Shown: positions 16,955-26,410, counted from the stretch's first letter. The stretch is 35,116 nt of DNA from an uncultured Prevotella sp. (GCA_900315525.1 OMZO01000038.1:1-35116), one strand, 5' to 3'. The notes: a model not told the origin generated them from the sequence alone. A program made the numbers and translations.

Positions 16955-18667
16955 ATGGCAACAGTTGACGACAAGAAAGTGATTTTCTCGATGGTCGGAG
17001 TGAGCAAGACCATCCAGCAGAACCAGAAACAAGTGCTCAAGAACATCTACCTCAGCTTCTTCTATGGAGCCAAGATCGGTATCATCGGTCTGAACGGTGC
17101 CGGTAAATCGACGCTGATGAAGATCATCGCCGGTCTCGACCAGCAGTATCAGGGTAATGTCGTCTGGGCACCAGGCTATACGGTCGGCTATCTGCCGCAG
17201 GATCCCCCGCTCAACGAGGAGAAGACGGTGAAGGAGAATGTGATGGAGGGCGTGCAGCATGTGTATGACGCCCTTGCCGAATACGACGAGATCAACGTGA
17301 AGTTCGGACTGCCCGAATACTATGAGGATCCCGACAAGATGGAGAAGCTGATGAGTCGTCAGGCAGAGTTGCAGGATGTCATCGACGCGACAGATGCCTG
17401 GAATATGGATTCGAAACTCGACCGTGCGATGGCTGCCCTTAATTGTCCTCCGGGCGATTGGAGTGTGAAGACACTCTCTGGTGGCGAGCGCCGTCGTGTG
17501 GCTCTCTGCCGTCTGTTGTTGCAGAAACCCGACGTGCTGTTGCTCGACGAGCCTACGAACCATCTTGATGCCGAGAGTATCGACTGGCTCGAACAGCATC
17601 TGCAGCAGTACGAGGGAACGGTGATTGCCGTCACCCACGACCGTTATTTCCTCGACGATGTGGCAGAGTGGATTCTCGAACTGGATCGTGGTGAGGGTAT
17701 CCCCTGGAAGGGTAATTACTCTTCGTGGCTGGAGCAGAAGTCGCAGCGACTGGCTTTGGAAGAGAAGACGGCCTCGAAGCGTCGCAAGACGTTGGAGCGC
17801 GAGTTGGAGTGGGTGCGTATGGCCCCGAAGGCGCGCCATGCCAAAGGAAAGGCTCGTCTGAACTCCTACGAGATGATGCTCAACGAGGAACAGAAACAGA
17901 AGGAAGAGAAACTCGAGATCTATATCCCCAATGGTCCGCGTCTTGGCAACAAGGTCATCGAGGCGGAGCATGTAGCGAAGTCGTATCCGGAGAAGACGCT
18001 CTTCACCGATCTGAACTTCGTGCTGCCACCTAATGGCATCGTGGGCGTGATTGGGCCTAACGGTGCGGGTAAGACCACACTCTTCCGACTGATTATGGGA
18101 CTGGAACAGCCTGATGCTGGTTCGTTTGCTGTGGGTGAGACCGTGAAGCTCTCCTATGTCGATCAGCAGCATAAGGACATCGACCCCGAGAAGAGTGTCT
18201 ATCAGGTGGTGAGTGGTGGCAACGAGACCATCCGTATGGGTGGGCGCGACGTCAACGTACGAGCCTATCTCTCGAGGTTCAATTTCAGTGGAGCCGATCA
18301 GGAGAAGAAGTGCGGTGTGCTCTCAGGTGGTGAGCGCAACCGTCTGCATCTGGCCATTGCCCTGAAACAGGAAGGTAACGTGCTGTTGCTCGACGAGCCT
18401 ACCAACGATATCGACGTGAACACACTGCGCGCCCTTGAGGAAGGTCTGGAGGCCTTTGCAGGCTGTGCTGTCGTCATCAGTCACGACCGTTGGTTCCTCG
18501 ACCGTATCTGTACGCATATCCTGGCCTTCGAGGGTCACGAAACGGGGCAGGAGGGTAGTGTCTTCTACTTCGAGGGCAACTACTCGGAGTATGAGGCCAA
18601 CAAGGCCCAGCGACTCGGACTGGAAGAACCCCGCAGGGCCCGCTACCGTAAGCTGATGGAAGAATAA
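16955..18667 (+). CDS. ettA: Energy-dependent translational throttle protein EttA (ABC-F)
   Basis: A soluble ABC-F protein of 570 residues that binds the ribosomal E site and couples translation to the ATP/ADP ratio. It has two nucleotide-binding domains: Walker A GLNGAGKSTLMK and GPNGAGKTTLFR, signatures LSGGERRRVALCR and LSGGERNRLHLAI, and Walker B VLLLDEPTNHLD and VLLLDEPTNDID. They are joined by the charged linker helix (RKTLERELEWVRMAPKARHA) typical of EttA, which carries the P-site tRNA interaction motif. There are no membrane segments. It sits between pyk and the L,D-transpeptidase gene, 11 bp before the latter. Confidence 0.95.
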   Translation: MATVDDKKVIFSMVGVSKTIQQNQKQVLKNIYLSFFYGAKIGIIGLNGAGKSTLMKIIAGLDQQYQGNVVWAPGYTVGYLPQDPPLNEEKTVKENVMEGVQHVYDALAEYDEINVKFGLPEYYEDPDKMEKLMSRQAELQDVIDATDAWNMDSKLDRAMAALNCPPGDWSVKTLSGGERRRVALCRLLLQKPDVLLLDEPTNHLDAESIDWLEQHLQQYEGTVIAVTHDRYFLDDVAEWILELDRGEGIPWKGNYSSWLEQKSQRLALEEKTASKRRKTLERELEWVRMAPKARHAKGKARLNSYEMMLNEEQKQKEEKLEIYIPNGPRLGNKVIEAEHVAKSYPEKTLFTDLNFVLPPNGIVGVIGPNGAGKTTLFRLIMGLEQPDAGSFAVGETVKLSYVDQQHKDIDPEKSVYQVVSGGNETIRMGGRDVNVRAYLSRFNFSGADQEKKCGVLSGGERNRLHLAIALKQEGNVLLLDEPTNDIDVNTLRALEEGLEAFAGCAVVISHDRWFLDRICTHILAFEGHETGQEGSVFYFEGNYSEYEANKAQRLGLEEPRRARYRKLMEE

Positions 18668-18678
18668 CTTACATAATA

Positions 18679-20226
18679 ATGTACCATAGACAACCATTAA
18701 CTATTCTGATCCTATGCCTCCTGCTGCTTGGTGCATGTAAGGGTGGAGGGCAGGATGCTTCCGAAGATGAGCTTTCGACCTTCGGAGCCTATGTCCACCA
18801 GCTCGACACAGCCAAGCTCACAGCAGCGATGAACAGCATCGTGAAGGGAGACACCGCGCGCTGGACAGCCGACATGACTGTGCGCCAGCGCTATACAGAC
18901 ATCCCGCAGTTCGAGGAGAAACCTGTGTGGTTCTCGCGCATGGGCGTCTCCGAAGATGCCGACTCGCTGTTGGCTTTCCTGCGTCGTGAGGCACCTCGCA
19001 ACGGACTCGACACGTTGGCTTTCTTCGTGCCTCAGATAGCCGAAGACCTCGCCATCGTCCGTGAACTCGCCTTCGACTCCCTCGGGGTGGACATCAACGA
19101 CCTGCTGCCGCGTCTCGACTATCGGCTCTCGAAGGCCTACGTGCGCTATACCACAGGTCAGCGCTTTGGCTTTATGCGCCCTGACAGAGTCTTCAACCGC
19201 CTGCAGATGAAGCCCGACAGCAGCAGCTACGCTCAGTTGTTCGACTACGAGGTGAAGGCACCAGACTACAAGGCGTCGTTGCAACAGCTGACGTCAGACG
19301 ATCGGATGCAGTATCTCGTATCGTCTGTCCCTTCGAGCAGCGTCTATAAGAGTCTTCAGAACCGTCTGCTACAGTCCACGAGTCCCGATGAGCGCACGAA
19401 ACTCGCACTGAATATGGAGCGCAGCCGCTGGCAGGTGACGCAACCCGCTGATCCTTCGCGAATGGTCATCGTGAACATCCCCGCGCAACAACTCTGGGCG
19501 GTGGGTACCGACTCCGTGCTGAACATGCGCATCGTGTGTGGAGCCACCAAGACGAAGACCCCTTTGCTCATCAGCGCCATCAGTCATGTAGAGGTGAATC
19601 CTGAGTGGGTCATCCCCCTGAATATCCTGAAGAACGAGGTGGCCCACCATGCCGGCGACTCTGCCTACTTCGCCCGCAACCACTATCACATCGTGGACCG
19701 CAGTTCGGGTGACACCCTGAATCCTGTGCAGGTGAGTGCAGCGCAACTGAGTTCTGGTCGTGTGCGCGTAGCACAGCGCGGCGGTCCTGGCAACTCGCTG
19801 GGGCGCATCGTGTTCCGCTTCCAGAACAACTTTGCCGTCTATCTCCACGATACCAATAATCACGGTGCCTTCAAGCGTGATCGGCGAACGCTCTCTCACG
19901 GTTGTGTGCGTGTGGCAGATCCCTTCGGACTGGCTTGTTTCCTGATGCCTGAGATGGATGAGCGCCTGCGCGACCGCCTGCGCCTCTCGATGGATCTCGC
20001 GCCCGTGACCGACTATGGCCGTGAGTATCTCTCAGAGCATGCCGAAGAGCCGCGTCCCTTCCGCCTGATCAGCTATCGTGACGTATCGCCTCGTGTACCC
20101 GTCTATCTGGTATATTATACGGCCTATCCCAATCCCGCCTCAGGCGCTATCGAACAGTGGCCCGACCTCTATGGCTACGATGCCGCTATCCGCCGTGCCG
20201 CAGGCTATTATCTGCTGAAGAAATGA
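18679..20226 (+). CDS. Lipoprotein L,D-transpeptidase (YkuD catalytic domain with YcbB-like scaffold)
   Basis: A 515-residue periplasmic enzyme that makes 3-3 peptidoglycan cross-links or attaches proteins to peptidoglycan. The N-terminus has a signal peptide and lipobox LLGAC (Cys20), followed by a short Gly/acidic linker. Residues about 40-255 look like the helical scaffold of YcbB/LdtD-type enzymes. The YkuD domain starts at MVIVNIPAQQLWAV and contains NPEWVIPLNI, the substrate histidine in YLHDTNNHGAF and the catalytic SHGCVRVADP with Cys409. The ABC exporter gene starts within its stop (ATGA overlap at 20223-20226), so the two are coupled. Confidence 0.92.
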   Translation: MYHRQPLTILILCLLLLGACKGGGQDASEDELSTFGAYVHQLDTAKLTAAMNSIVKGDTARWTADMTVRQRYTDIPQFEEKPVWFSRMGVSEDADSLLAFLRREAPRNGLDTLAFFVPQIAEDLAIVRELAFDSLGVDINDLLPRLDYRLSKAYVRYTTGQRFGFMRPDRVFNRLQMKPDSSSYAQLFDYEVKAPDYKASLQQLTSDDRMQYLVSSVPSSSVYKSLQNRLLQSTSPDERTKLALNMERSRWQVTQPADPSRMVIVNIPAQQLWAVGTDSVLNMRIVCGATKTKTPLLISAISHVEVNPEWVIPLNILKNEVAHHAGDSAYFARNHYHIVDRSSGDTLNPVQVSAAQLSSGRVRVAQRGGPGNSLGRIVFRFQNNFAVYLHDTNNHGAFKRDRRTLSHGCVRVADPFGLACFLMPEMDERLRDRLRLSMDLAPVTDYGREYLSEHAEEPRPFRLISYRDVSPRVPVYLVYYTAYPNPASGAIEQWPDLYGYDAAIRRAAGYYLLKK

Positions 20227-22037
20227 ACGAGACAGGACGCATGACCATCCCTGGGCTGCTGAAGGCGCTTTTGCCTTACGTGTTGCCTTATAAGTGGCTG
20301 ATAGCCATCACCTTGACACTTACGCTTGTAGGTTCGCTGATGGCTCAGGTGAATGCCGTCGTGCTCGATCGTGCCGTTGACAGCATCAATGCTCTGATAC
20401 AGACGCCTGGGGGCTTCTCTTGGAGTAGTGCCGTACGCCTGCTGACCCTGATTAGCGTGATTCTGCTGGGTAAGGAGGTCGTAGGGGCTGTGGTGACCTT
20501 CTTCCAGCGTTACTATGGCGAACGGATGCGCATCCTCGTGAGTCGCGACCTCTCGCTGAACGTCGTCGAGCGGATGCTCTCCTTCCGTCTGGCTTTCTTT
20601 ACGGCGGAGGGCAACGAGACTGGTAAGCTCCAGTCGTGCATCGATCGGGGCATCATGAGCCTGAGCAACACGGTGAACAACTTCTTCATCGAAATCCTGC
20701 CGCTCTTCACGAGTGCGTTCCTCGCTCTGGTGCTGATGTTCCTGGCCAATGTCTATGTCGGATTGGTGGCCCTCTGCATCATCCCCATCTACTTCTATGT
20801 TACCTACGTGCAGGCCAGTCGCATGAAAGGTGGGCGCCGCAGCATCTTCGGAGGTCATCAGGCCGTCAGTCAGGGCATCCTGAACATCATCGAGAGCATC
20901 ACCGTCATCAAGTCGTTCAACCGTGAGACGATCGAGGCCGACCGTCAGGCAGCTTTGCAGCGCAAGATGACTGGTCTGCAGCTCAATATGCGCAAGCAGA
21001 GTTATCTATTCAACGGACTGAAGAGTTTCCTCGAACAGATAGGCACGGTGCTCATCATCATCCTGACGGCCTATCTCGTGCTGATTGACTATCCTGGCAT
21101 GACGATTGGCAAGATCATGTACCACGTGATGCTCTTCGCCAACGTGAGTGCGCCGATACGCCAGCTCCATCGCATCTACGACGATATGAACGATGCGCTC
21201 ATCTATGCCGAGGGATTCTTCGGCATCCTGCGGGCTGACGAGGAGGTGGAGGCTACGGGTACTTACCGTCCCGAGGAGGTGAAGGGCGACTTCGAACTCT
21301 CTGGCATCGACTTCACCTACGGCAACGGCACCAAGGCACTGAGCGACGTGGCGATGCATATCCCCAGCGGCAAGATTACAGCCTTCGTCGGACTCAGTGG
21401 GGCAGGGAAGAGCACCCTCATCAATCTGCTCGACAAGTTCTATCAGCCCGACAAGGGCAGCATCCGGCTTGACGGCGTGGAACTCAGCGAGTGGGACACC
21501 CAGTGGCTGCGCGACCATATCGGACTGGTGCTGCAGAAGAACCATATCTTCGACGGCACCATCGAGGAGAACATCAAGTACGGTCATCCAGAGGCCACCC
21601 ACGACGACGTGGTGCGCGCTGCCCAGCAGGCCTATATCTACGACCAGATCATGCAGTTGCCTAACGGCTTCGACACGATGGCCCTACAGCTCAGCGGCGG
21701 TCAGCAGCAACGTGTGGCCATCGCCCGCATGTTTATCAAGAATCCCCCGATCATCTTCCTCGACGAACCGACAGCCAGCCTCGACGCTATCGCCACCGAA
21801 CAGATCAAGGCCAGCATCGACGCCATCAAGCGTGGACGCACCGTCATCATCATCTCTCACAACATCGGACAGATCATCGATGCCGACCAGATCTATGTGT
21901 TGGAACATGGGCGCGTGGTGCAGGCAGGCGAGCCAGAGGCCGTCTATCAGCAGGGAGGACTCTACAAGGACATCGTCGACGCCAGTGCCCGCAGCATGAA
22001 CGTCGATAAGATTTCCAGACTCACCGACCGAGAATAG
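20223..22037 (+). CDS. ABC exporter, fused permease and ATPase
   Basis: A 604-residue half-transporter that works as a dimer. I place the start at the ATG 20223, which overlaps the upstream TGA as ATGA; the longer frame back to 20157 would read through the transpeptidase gene's end. Residues about 20-300 form the six-helix type I exporter membrane domain. The ATPase has Walker A GLSGAGKST (about 389), Q-loop VLQKNHIFDGT, signature LSGGQQQRVA (about 490), Walker B PIIFLDEPTASLD and the switch histidine in IIISHNIGQI. Close relatives export lipids, peptides or drugs; the substrate cannot be read. Coupling to the L,D-transpeptidase suggests a cell-envelope role. Confidence 0.93.
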   Translation: MNETGRMTIPGLLKALLPYVLPYKWLIAITLTLTLVGSLMAQVNAVVLDRAVDSINALIQTPGGFSWSSAVRLLTLISVILLGKEVVGAVVTFFQRYYGERMRILVSRDLSLNVVERMLSFRLAFFTAEGNETGKLQSCIDRGIMSLSNTVNNFFIEILPLFTSAFLALVLMFLANVYVGLVALCIIPIYFYVTYVQASRMKGGRRSIFGGHQAVSQGILNIIESITVIKSFNRETIEADRQAALQRKMTGLQLNMRKQSYLFNGLKSFLEQIGTVLIIILTAYLVLIDYPGMTIGKIMYHVMLFANVSAPIRQLHRIYDDMNDALIYAEGFFGILRADEEVEATGTYRPEEVKGDFELSGIDFTYGNGTKALSDVAMHIPSGKITAFVGLSGAGKSTLINLLDKFYQPDKGSIRLDGVELSEWDTQWLRDHIGLVLQKNHIFDGTIEENIKYGHPEATHDDVVRAAQQAYIYDQIMQLPNGFDTMALQLSGGQQQRVAIARMFIKNPPIIFLDEPTASLDAIATEQIKASIDAIKRGRTVIIISHNIGQIIDADQIYVLEHGRVVQAGEPEAVYQQGGLYKDIVDASARSMNVDKISRLTDRE

Positions 22038-22084
22038 TTACAATTGACAGTTAATAGATTTACAAACCTAAAACATTACTGATT

Positions 22085-22795
22085 ATGGCAAATACTCCTA
22101 CTCCCCACATCGGGGCCCAGTATGGCGAAATCGCCGAGACTGTGATTATGGCGGGCGATCCGCTGCGTGCAAAACTCATGGCAGAGAGGTTCCTCGATGA
22201 TGCCGTACAGTTCAACAATGTTCGTGGCATGCTCGGCTTTACCGGCACTTACAAGGGCAAGCGCATCAGCGTGATGGGTCACGGCATGGGTATGCCCTCC
22301 ATCGGCATCTATACCTACGAACTCTTCAATTTCTATGGTGTGAAGACCATCGTGCGCGTCGGTTCGGCAGGAGCGATACAGACCGACCTCCACTTGGGCG
22401 ACCTCGTGATTGCTCAGGGTGCATGCACCAATTCCAACTATGCTGCCCAGTACGAGCTGCCTGGCACCTTTGCGCCCATCGGTGACTTCCAGCTGTTGCG
22501 CAAGGCCGCAGAAGCCTGCGACCGTATGGGCTATGCCTACAAGGTGGGAAACGTGCTTTCCTCTGACGTGTTCTACAACGAGAATGCGCATAACGACAAA
22601 TGGAGCGCTATGGGTGTCCTCGCCGTTGAGATGGAGATTGCGGCCCTCTACATGAACGCAGCCCGTTCAGGCAACCGTGCGCTGGCCATCTGCACCGTCT
22701 CCGACCATATCATCACCGGCGAGGTGACCACCGCCGAAGAGCGTCAGAACACCTTCACGAAGATGATGGACGTGGCCTTCTCGCTGCTCGACTGA
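22085..22795 (+). CDS. deoD: Purine-nucleoside phosphorylase, DeoD type
   Basis: A 236-residue homohexameric enzyme that splits purine (deoxy)nucleosides with phosphate, for salvage. Motifs: [24 protein letters not shown] (N-terminal His and the phosphate-binding GDP-R), [39 protein letters not shown] (nucleoside-binding Met-Glu) and [11 protein letters not shown] (catalytic Asp of the S-D-H motif). Length is standard. It lies 47 bp after the ABC exporter and may have its own promoter, though no strong -7 box is seen in the gap. The gene converges on the channel gene, 11 bp away, without a clear terminator. Confidence 0.96.
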   Translation: MANTPTPHIGAQYGEIAETVIMAGDPLRAKLMAERFLDDAVQFNNVRGMLGFTGTYKGKRISVMGHGMGMPSIGIYTYELFNFYGVKTIVRVGSAGAIQTDLHLGDLVIAQGACTNSNYAAQYELPGTFAPIGDFQLLRKAAEACDRMGYAYKVGNVLSSDVFYNENAHNDKWSAMGVLAVEMEIAALYMNAARSGNRALAICTVSDHIITGEVTTAEERQNTFTKMMDVAFSLLD

Positions 22796-22806
22796 CATAG
22801 TGACGG

Positions 22807-23457
22807 CTACAGCTTCTCTCCGCAGTGTGAACAGTAGTGGTCCTCATCGCGTACTGGGGCATCGCAACGTGGGCAGTGGCCGTCCTTGGGCTTCTCTTTC
22901 GTCTCGTCGATGATGTGAGCCGTTACAATACCCGTTGGAACAGCAATGATGGTGTAACCCAACAGCATGACGAAGGCCGAGAGCAGGCGACCGATCGCCG
23001 TCACAGGCGTGATGTCGCCATAGCCCACCGTTGTCATCGTGACGATGGCCCAATAGACCGATGTGGCCAAGTCGGTGAATTGCGTACCCGGCTGTCCGCT
23101 CTCCACCATGAACATCAGGGTTCCCAGGCAGGTCACCAGTATCAGCACAAAGAGGAAATAGACCGAGATCTTGGTCAGACTCTTCTGGAGCGAGTGCATC
23201 AGCAGATAGCCCTCATTGATGAAGCTGAACAGCTTGAATATGCGGAAGATGCGGATAAAGCGGAACGAACGCAGGAGGATCATGTAGCGCGCGTTGGGCA
23301 GGAAAAATGAGAGATAAGGCGGCAGCGTCGACAGCAAGTCGATGACGCCAAAGAAGCTCAGCACGTAATCGCGCGGACGCGGAGAACAATAGACGCGGGC
23401 GATATACTCGACCGTGAAGAAGAAGGTGAGCAGATATTCCAGTATCTCAAGCACCAA
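22807..23457 (-). CDS. Voltage-gated-type potassium/ion channel, 5' end disrupted
   Basis: A six-helix cation channel with S4-like charged helix (RSFRFIRIFRIFKLF), pore and selectivity filter TVGYGD, inner helix, and a C-terminal zinc ribbon (CPRCDAPVRDEDHYCSHCG). The first usable start is the TTG at 23457 (216 residues), but the homologous sequence continues upstream in frame. Codons 23458-23571 encode ESENPAGRIFDLTLITAISLS..., which is plainly the first membrane helix and its lead-in. That extension has no ATG or GTG start and begins directly after a TAA at 23572-23574. The natural N-terminal 10-15 residues have therefore been lost or replaced. It may be a pseudogene or use a weak start. 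Confidence 0.8.
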   Translation of the reverse strand: MVLEILEYLLTFFFTVEYIARVYCSPRPRDYVLSFFGVIDLLSTLPPYLSFFLPNARYMILLRSFRFIRIFRIFKLFSFINEGYLLMHSLQKSLTKISVYFLFVLILVTCLGTLMFMVESGQPGTQFTDLATSVYWAIVTMTTVGYGDITPVTAIGRLLSAFVMLLGYTIIAVPTGIVTAHIIDETKEKPKDGHCPRCDAPVRDEDHYCSHCGEKL

Positions 23458-23624
23458 CTTGAAGGTATGGGCCAGTGATGGGATGGTCTCGACGAACGAG
23501 ATGAGGATACTCAGCGAGATTGCCGTGATAAGCGTGAGGTCGAAGATACGTCCTGCAGGATTCTCCGACTCTTACATATTATTCTGGAATTACCGTCATC
23601 AGTGACTGAAAAAAATACGAATTA

Positions 23625-23656
23625 TTTGGATTGTTCAGGAATAATGCTTATATTTG
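23625..23656 (+). promoter_or_regulatory. Complete Bacteroidota promoter (-33 TTTG, -7 TATATTTG)
   Basis: TTTG at 23625-23628, an exact 20-bp spacer, then TATATTTG at 23649-23656. Transcription would begin near 23662, about 57 bp before the ATG of the secreted protein at 23719. Confidence 0.7.
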
Positions 23657-23718
23657 CAGGGTTAAACTATCTTTCCCGTGAGGAACTTGAGAGTGATGTT
23701 CTAAATAATATTTGAAAT

Positions 23719-25527
23719 ATGAAACCTAAAGATCTTTTAATTCGCAGTTTTAATATTCAGCCTCAGATAAGGATATTTACCCTTTTGTTTCTTTTCCTAA
23801 TAGGCAACGGATTTGATATTACATTCTCCTCCGCTGTTGCTCAGACAAAAAAGAAGAAAAAGACTGCTGTCCAACAAAAGAAGAAAAAAAGCCCGACGAC
23901 TGTCACCCCGGCTAAGACAACTCAATTCTTTGAAGGAGCTTTGTTATATCGAAATGAGGAATATCATAGTGGCATGGAGAAGAGATTCTCTTATGGTAGA
24001 GCTTATAATGGAGAGCGCACGGTTTCTGTAATTGTCAAGGGACAAACTGTTCATATAACAGACGAGACTCTACATCTGCATACAATAGTGAATCCCGTAG
24101 ATGATATCATCTATATGTTTAGTGACCTTACCAAGAAAGGGATCAAGGGAACTTTTAAACAGTTAGAATCATACATTAAAGTGTTATCTCCAGACTATAA
24201 TCCTCCTAAACCAGGATCAGAATCAGAACCAGAGCCAGTAACCTCCACATTGGCTATGTCAAACGAGAAGGCAAGCTACGATGGTCAGAAATACGGAGTT
24301 TACAAAGGTGAGATAATGCGTGGTGACATCAGCCGAGTTAGTGTGGAAATGTGGATATGGGACAAGTATAAAATTACCAAAAGCTTTGATTATACGTTTA
24401 CGGGCTTGCCGGTTCCTGGTATTGTTAGGAAAGGTATATATTCACAAATCATTTCTGTTCCTTTGTTGGGTAAGATGAAGAATATGATTGCATTAGAGCT
24501 TGTGGCCTATTCTACTCAAAAAGTGAAACCTTCTGAAATGCTTCCTCCTGCTGATTGTCATATTGAAGATTTTAAGGATTATAAGTCGGTAGTGAACCTT
24601 TATAAAGACAACCGTAGTCAGTTGAAGAAGCTAAAACTTCTACCAAAATCGAAATCGAAAAAAGAAACAGTCAGAAATATCGAAGAGAAGTGGGATTTCG
24701 CCGACGACTGGCTAAATAAAGAAGTGTCAACGGAGAACAACACCAGAGCTTGGAAGACGCTAGGTGATTATGCGTTAAGAGCAGCAAACGCTTTTTCGGG
24801 AAATCAGATATCAGCACCGAATACGGATTCCCATTCCCAAATGTATGAAACATCGTCAGAGACTCCCTCTATGCCTGATATTGACCGAGATCGCAATGAA
24901 GAATCAATTGAAGAACCCTCTGCGGAGAAAATGGCTAAAGATGCAGAATTGGCCAGGAAATACAACGAGGTAAAGAGCAAGTATGATCGTGTTGTAAGCG
25001 AACGACGTAGTGCAACGGCGCGAACGATGTCACTTGTGCGTTCACACGGAGCTAATCCTCACACAAACTTGATTGTCAAAGCAATGGAAAAAGAATGTGA
25101 GTTGATAAAGAAACGCAAAGAAGTTGCTCTCGAATTAAAACAGGTGATTGTGGAAATTAATACAGGTGAGAAAATGACAGACAAGCAGTTGTCTGTAGAG
25201 CGGAAGAGAATAGACAGGGACATCAAGAAGTTTGAGAAGGAAATTAAAACATCCAAAGTTTCATATTTCGTCTCAGGAGAAGGCTCCCGATACGTTAAAT
25301 ACTATCAAACGAATAAGGAAGAGGTATATGATATAAAGCATGGTGATAGAAAATATAATCATTATACTGTCTCCGAGAGAATAAGGATGGTTAAGGAATG
25401 TCAGTCGAAAATGAAAGAATATCGTGCCAAATATAAGGAGGGTGCAGGTAAGGACCTTCCCGGAGCCGATAGCTCTTTAGAAAATTGGAACCCCAGAGAT
25501 AAGGATCTCCTTGATCTTGACGATTGA
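23719..25527 (+). CDS. Secreted protein of unknown function with Lys-rich linker and coiled coil
   Basis: 602 residues, not recognised as a known family. A signal peptide is likely: the hydrophobic stretch RIFTLLFLFLIGNGFDITF precedes an AVAQ cleavage site. A linker with two runs of lysines follows (TKKKKKTAVQQKKKKS). Residues about 75-285 are beta-rich and contain two similar-looking segments (FFEGALLYRNEEYHSG... and KYGVYKGEIMRGD...). These loosely recall DUF4412/LolA-like periplasmic proteins; this is a weak impression. Residues about 395-560 are charged, helical and coiled-coil-like (SVERKRIDRDIKKFEKEIK). There is no lipobox and no sorting domain. The gene is clearly more AT-rich than its left neighbours, has its own strong promoter and begins right after the broken channel gene, which suggests acquisition. 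Confidence 0.75.
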   Translation: MKPKDLLIRSFNIQPQIRIFTLLFLFLIGNGFDITFSSAVAQTKKKKKTAVQQKKKKSPTTVTPAKTTQFFEGALLYRNEEYHSGMEKRFSYGRAYNGERTVSVIVKGQTVHITDETLHLHTIVNPVDDIIYMFSDLTKKGIKGTFKQLESYIKVLSPDYNPPKPGSESEPEPVTSTLAMSNEKASYDGQKYGVYKGEIMRGDISRVSVEMWIWDKYKITKSFDYTFTGLPVPGIVRKGIYSQIISVPLLGKMKNMIALELVAYSTQKVKPSEMLPPADCHIEDFKDYKSVVNLYKDNRSQLKKLKLLPKSKSKKETVRNIEEKWDFADDWLNKEVSTENNTRAWKTLGDYALRAANAFSGNQISAPNTDSHSQMYETSSETPSMPDIDRDRNEESIEEPSAEKMAKDAELARKYNEVKSKYDRVVSERRSATARTMSLVRSHGANPHTNLIVKAMEKECELIKKRKEVALELKQVIVEINTGEKMTDKQLSVERKRIDRDIKKFEKEIKTSKVSYFVSGEGSRYVKYYQTNKEEVYDIKHGDRKYNHYTVSERIRMVKECQSKMKEYRAKYKEGAGKDLPGADSSLENWNPRDKDLLDLDD

Positions 25528-25533
25528 AAAATA

Positions 25534-25559
25534 GGGGAGAGAGCACTGTGCTCTCCCCC
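25534..25559. terminator. Hairpin terminator between convergent genes
   Basis: Stem 25534-25545 with 25549-25559 (11 bp, one bulged A, 3-base loop CTG). On the minus strand it is followed by a T-run (TATTTTTC), so it mainly serves the HU-like gene; on the plus strand it closely follows the stop at 25527. Confidence 0.7.
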
Positions 25560-25589
25560 CTTGAGGTTAAACGCTTAAGGATGGAGGTC

Positions 25590-26198
25590 TTAATCCTGGT
25601 CAAGCCCATCATCCCCATCACCGGGATTCTGCGGATCCCCACCTCCGGTGTCGCTGCCGCCACCCGCGGTCTCTGAGCCTGTCGAAGAGTCTGAGCCCGT
25701 CGAAGAGCCGCCCGTGGTGTTCTCATCACCCGTGGTGTCGCCCTCGGGCTCTTCCACGGTGCCAGAGTCTGCAGAGGTCACACGCTTCACGATCTCACCG
25801 TTGCGGTCGTAGCAGGTGATCTGGATGGCGGTGTTGGCCAGCTCATCCTTCAGCGCCACCGTCGGGGTGAACACGATGCGGCGCGTACGGATGAGACTCG
25901 ACTTGACGTCGTTCACGTCAGCCACCGCCTTCGCGCTCAGTCCGAAACGCATGTTGCCCAGTCCAGGCAGGGCCACTGAGTGACCTTCCGTAGCCCAGGC
26001 CTTGATGACCTCGCCGGCACCCTTCCAGCATGCCTGCATGACGCCCTCTGACACACCACTGCGGATGGCAGCTTCCTTGATCACCTTCTCCGAGTCGAGC
26101 GTTGAGTAAAGGTCCGGCTGCATCACGTAGCGCCATACCTCCGGGCCGTCCTGGGAGAACTTAAGCTTCTTCTCCCGTGCTTTGATCTTTAATGCCAT
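25590..26198 (-). CDS. HU-like (HU-HIG) DNA-binding protein with low-complexity acidic tail
   Basis: 202 residues. Residues about 1-130 match the Bacteroidota HU-like domain usually annotated as HU family DNA-binding protein (pattern: K-rich start, YSTLDSEKVIKEAA, GVMQACWKGAGEVIKAWATEGHSVALPGLGNMRFGL, RIVFTPTVALKDEL). The remainder is a disordered tail rich in Gly, Ser, Thr, Asp and Glu. At DNA level the tail contains imperfect tandem repeats (two GTCGAAGAG units near 25680-25710). Its role is uncertain; relatives are numerous in Prevotella and Bacteroides genomes, often beside integrated elements. A strong minus-strand promoter lies at 26303-26333, leaving a leader of about 100 bases. Confidence 0.82.
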   Translation of the reverse strand: MALKIKAREKKLKFSQDGPEVWRYVMQPDLYSTLDSEKVIKEAAIRSGVSEGVMQACWKGAGEVIKAWATEGHSVALPGLGNMRFGLSAKAVADVNDVKSSLIRTRRIVFTPTVALKDELANTAIQITCYDRNGEIVKRVTSADSGTVEEPEGDTTGDENTTGGSSTGSDSSTGSETAGGGSDTGGGDPQNPGDGDDGLDQD

Positions 26199-26302
26199 AG
26201 TCTTAAAAGTTTTTCATGGAATTAAACTATCGTCCAGCCAACTACACCGGGTGGCCGGTTCCCGCTTTATATCACTACTTTTGTGTGTCTTTTTATATGT
26301 TG

Positions 26303-26333
26303 CAAAGTTACAAAAAATATTTGAATCCTGCAA
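26303..26333 (-). promoter_or_regulatory. Bacteroidota promoter for the HU-like gene
   Basis: Minus-strand TAACTTTG at 26303-26310 with TTG at 26331-26333, an exact 20-bp spacer. Predicted start of transcription is near 26297. Confidence 0.7.
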
Positions 26334-26410
26334 CATTTTTCGCAATTATTTTACTTTAAAATGCAAAGTTTTTTTCGATAAAATTTCCGATTGGTTACCC
26401 CCTGTTTTTA

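Noticed and set aside
20157-20222. Extra 22 residues at the start of the ABC exporter
   Set aside because: They overlap the transpeptidase C-terminus and are Arg/Pro/Cys-rich noise; the ATGA-coupled start at 20223 fits exporters better.
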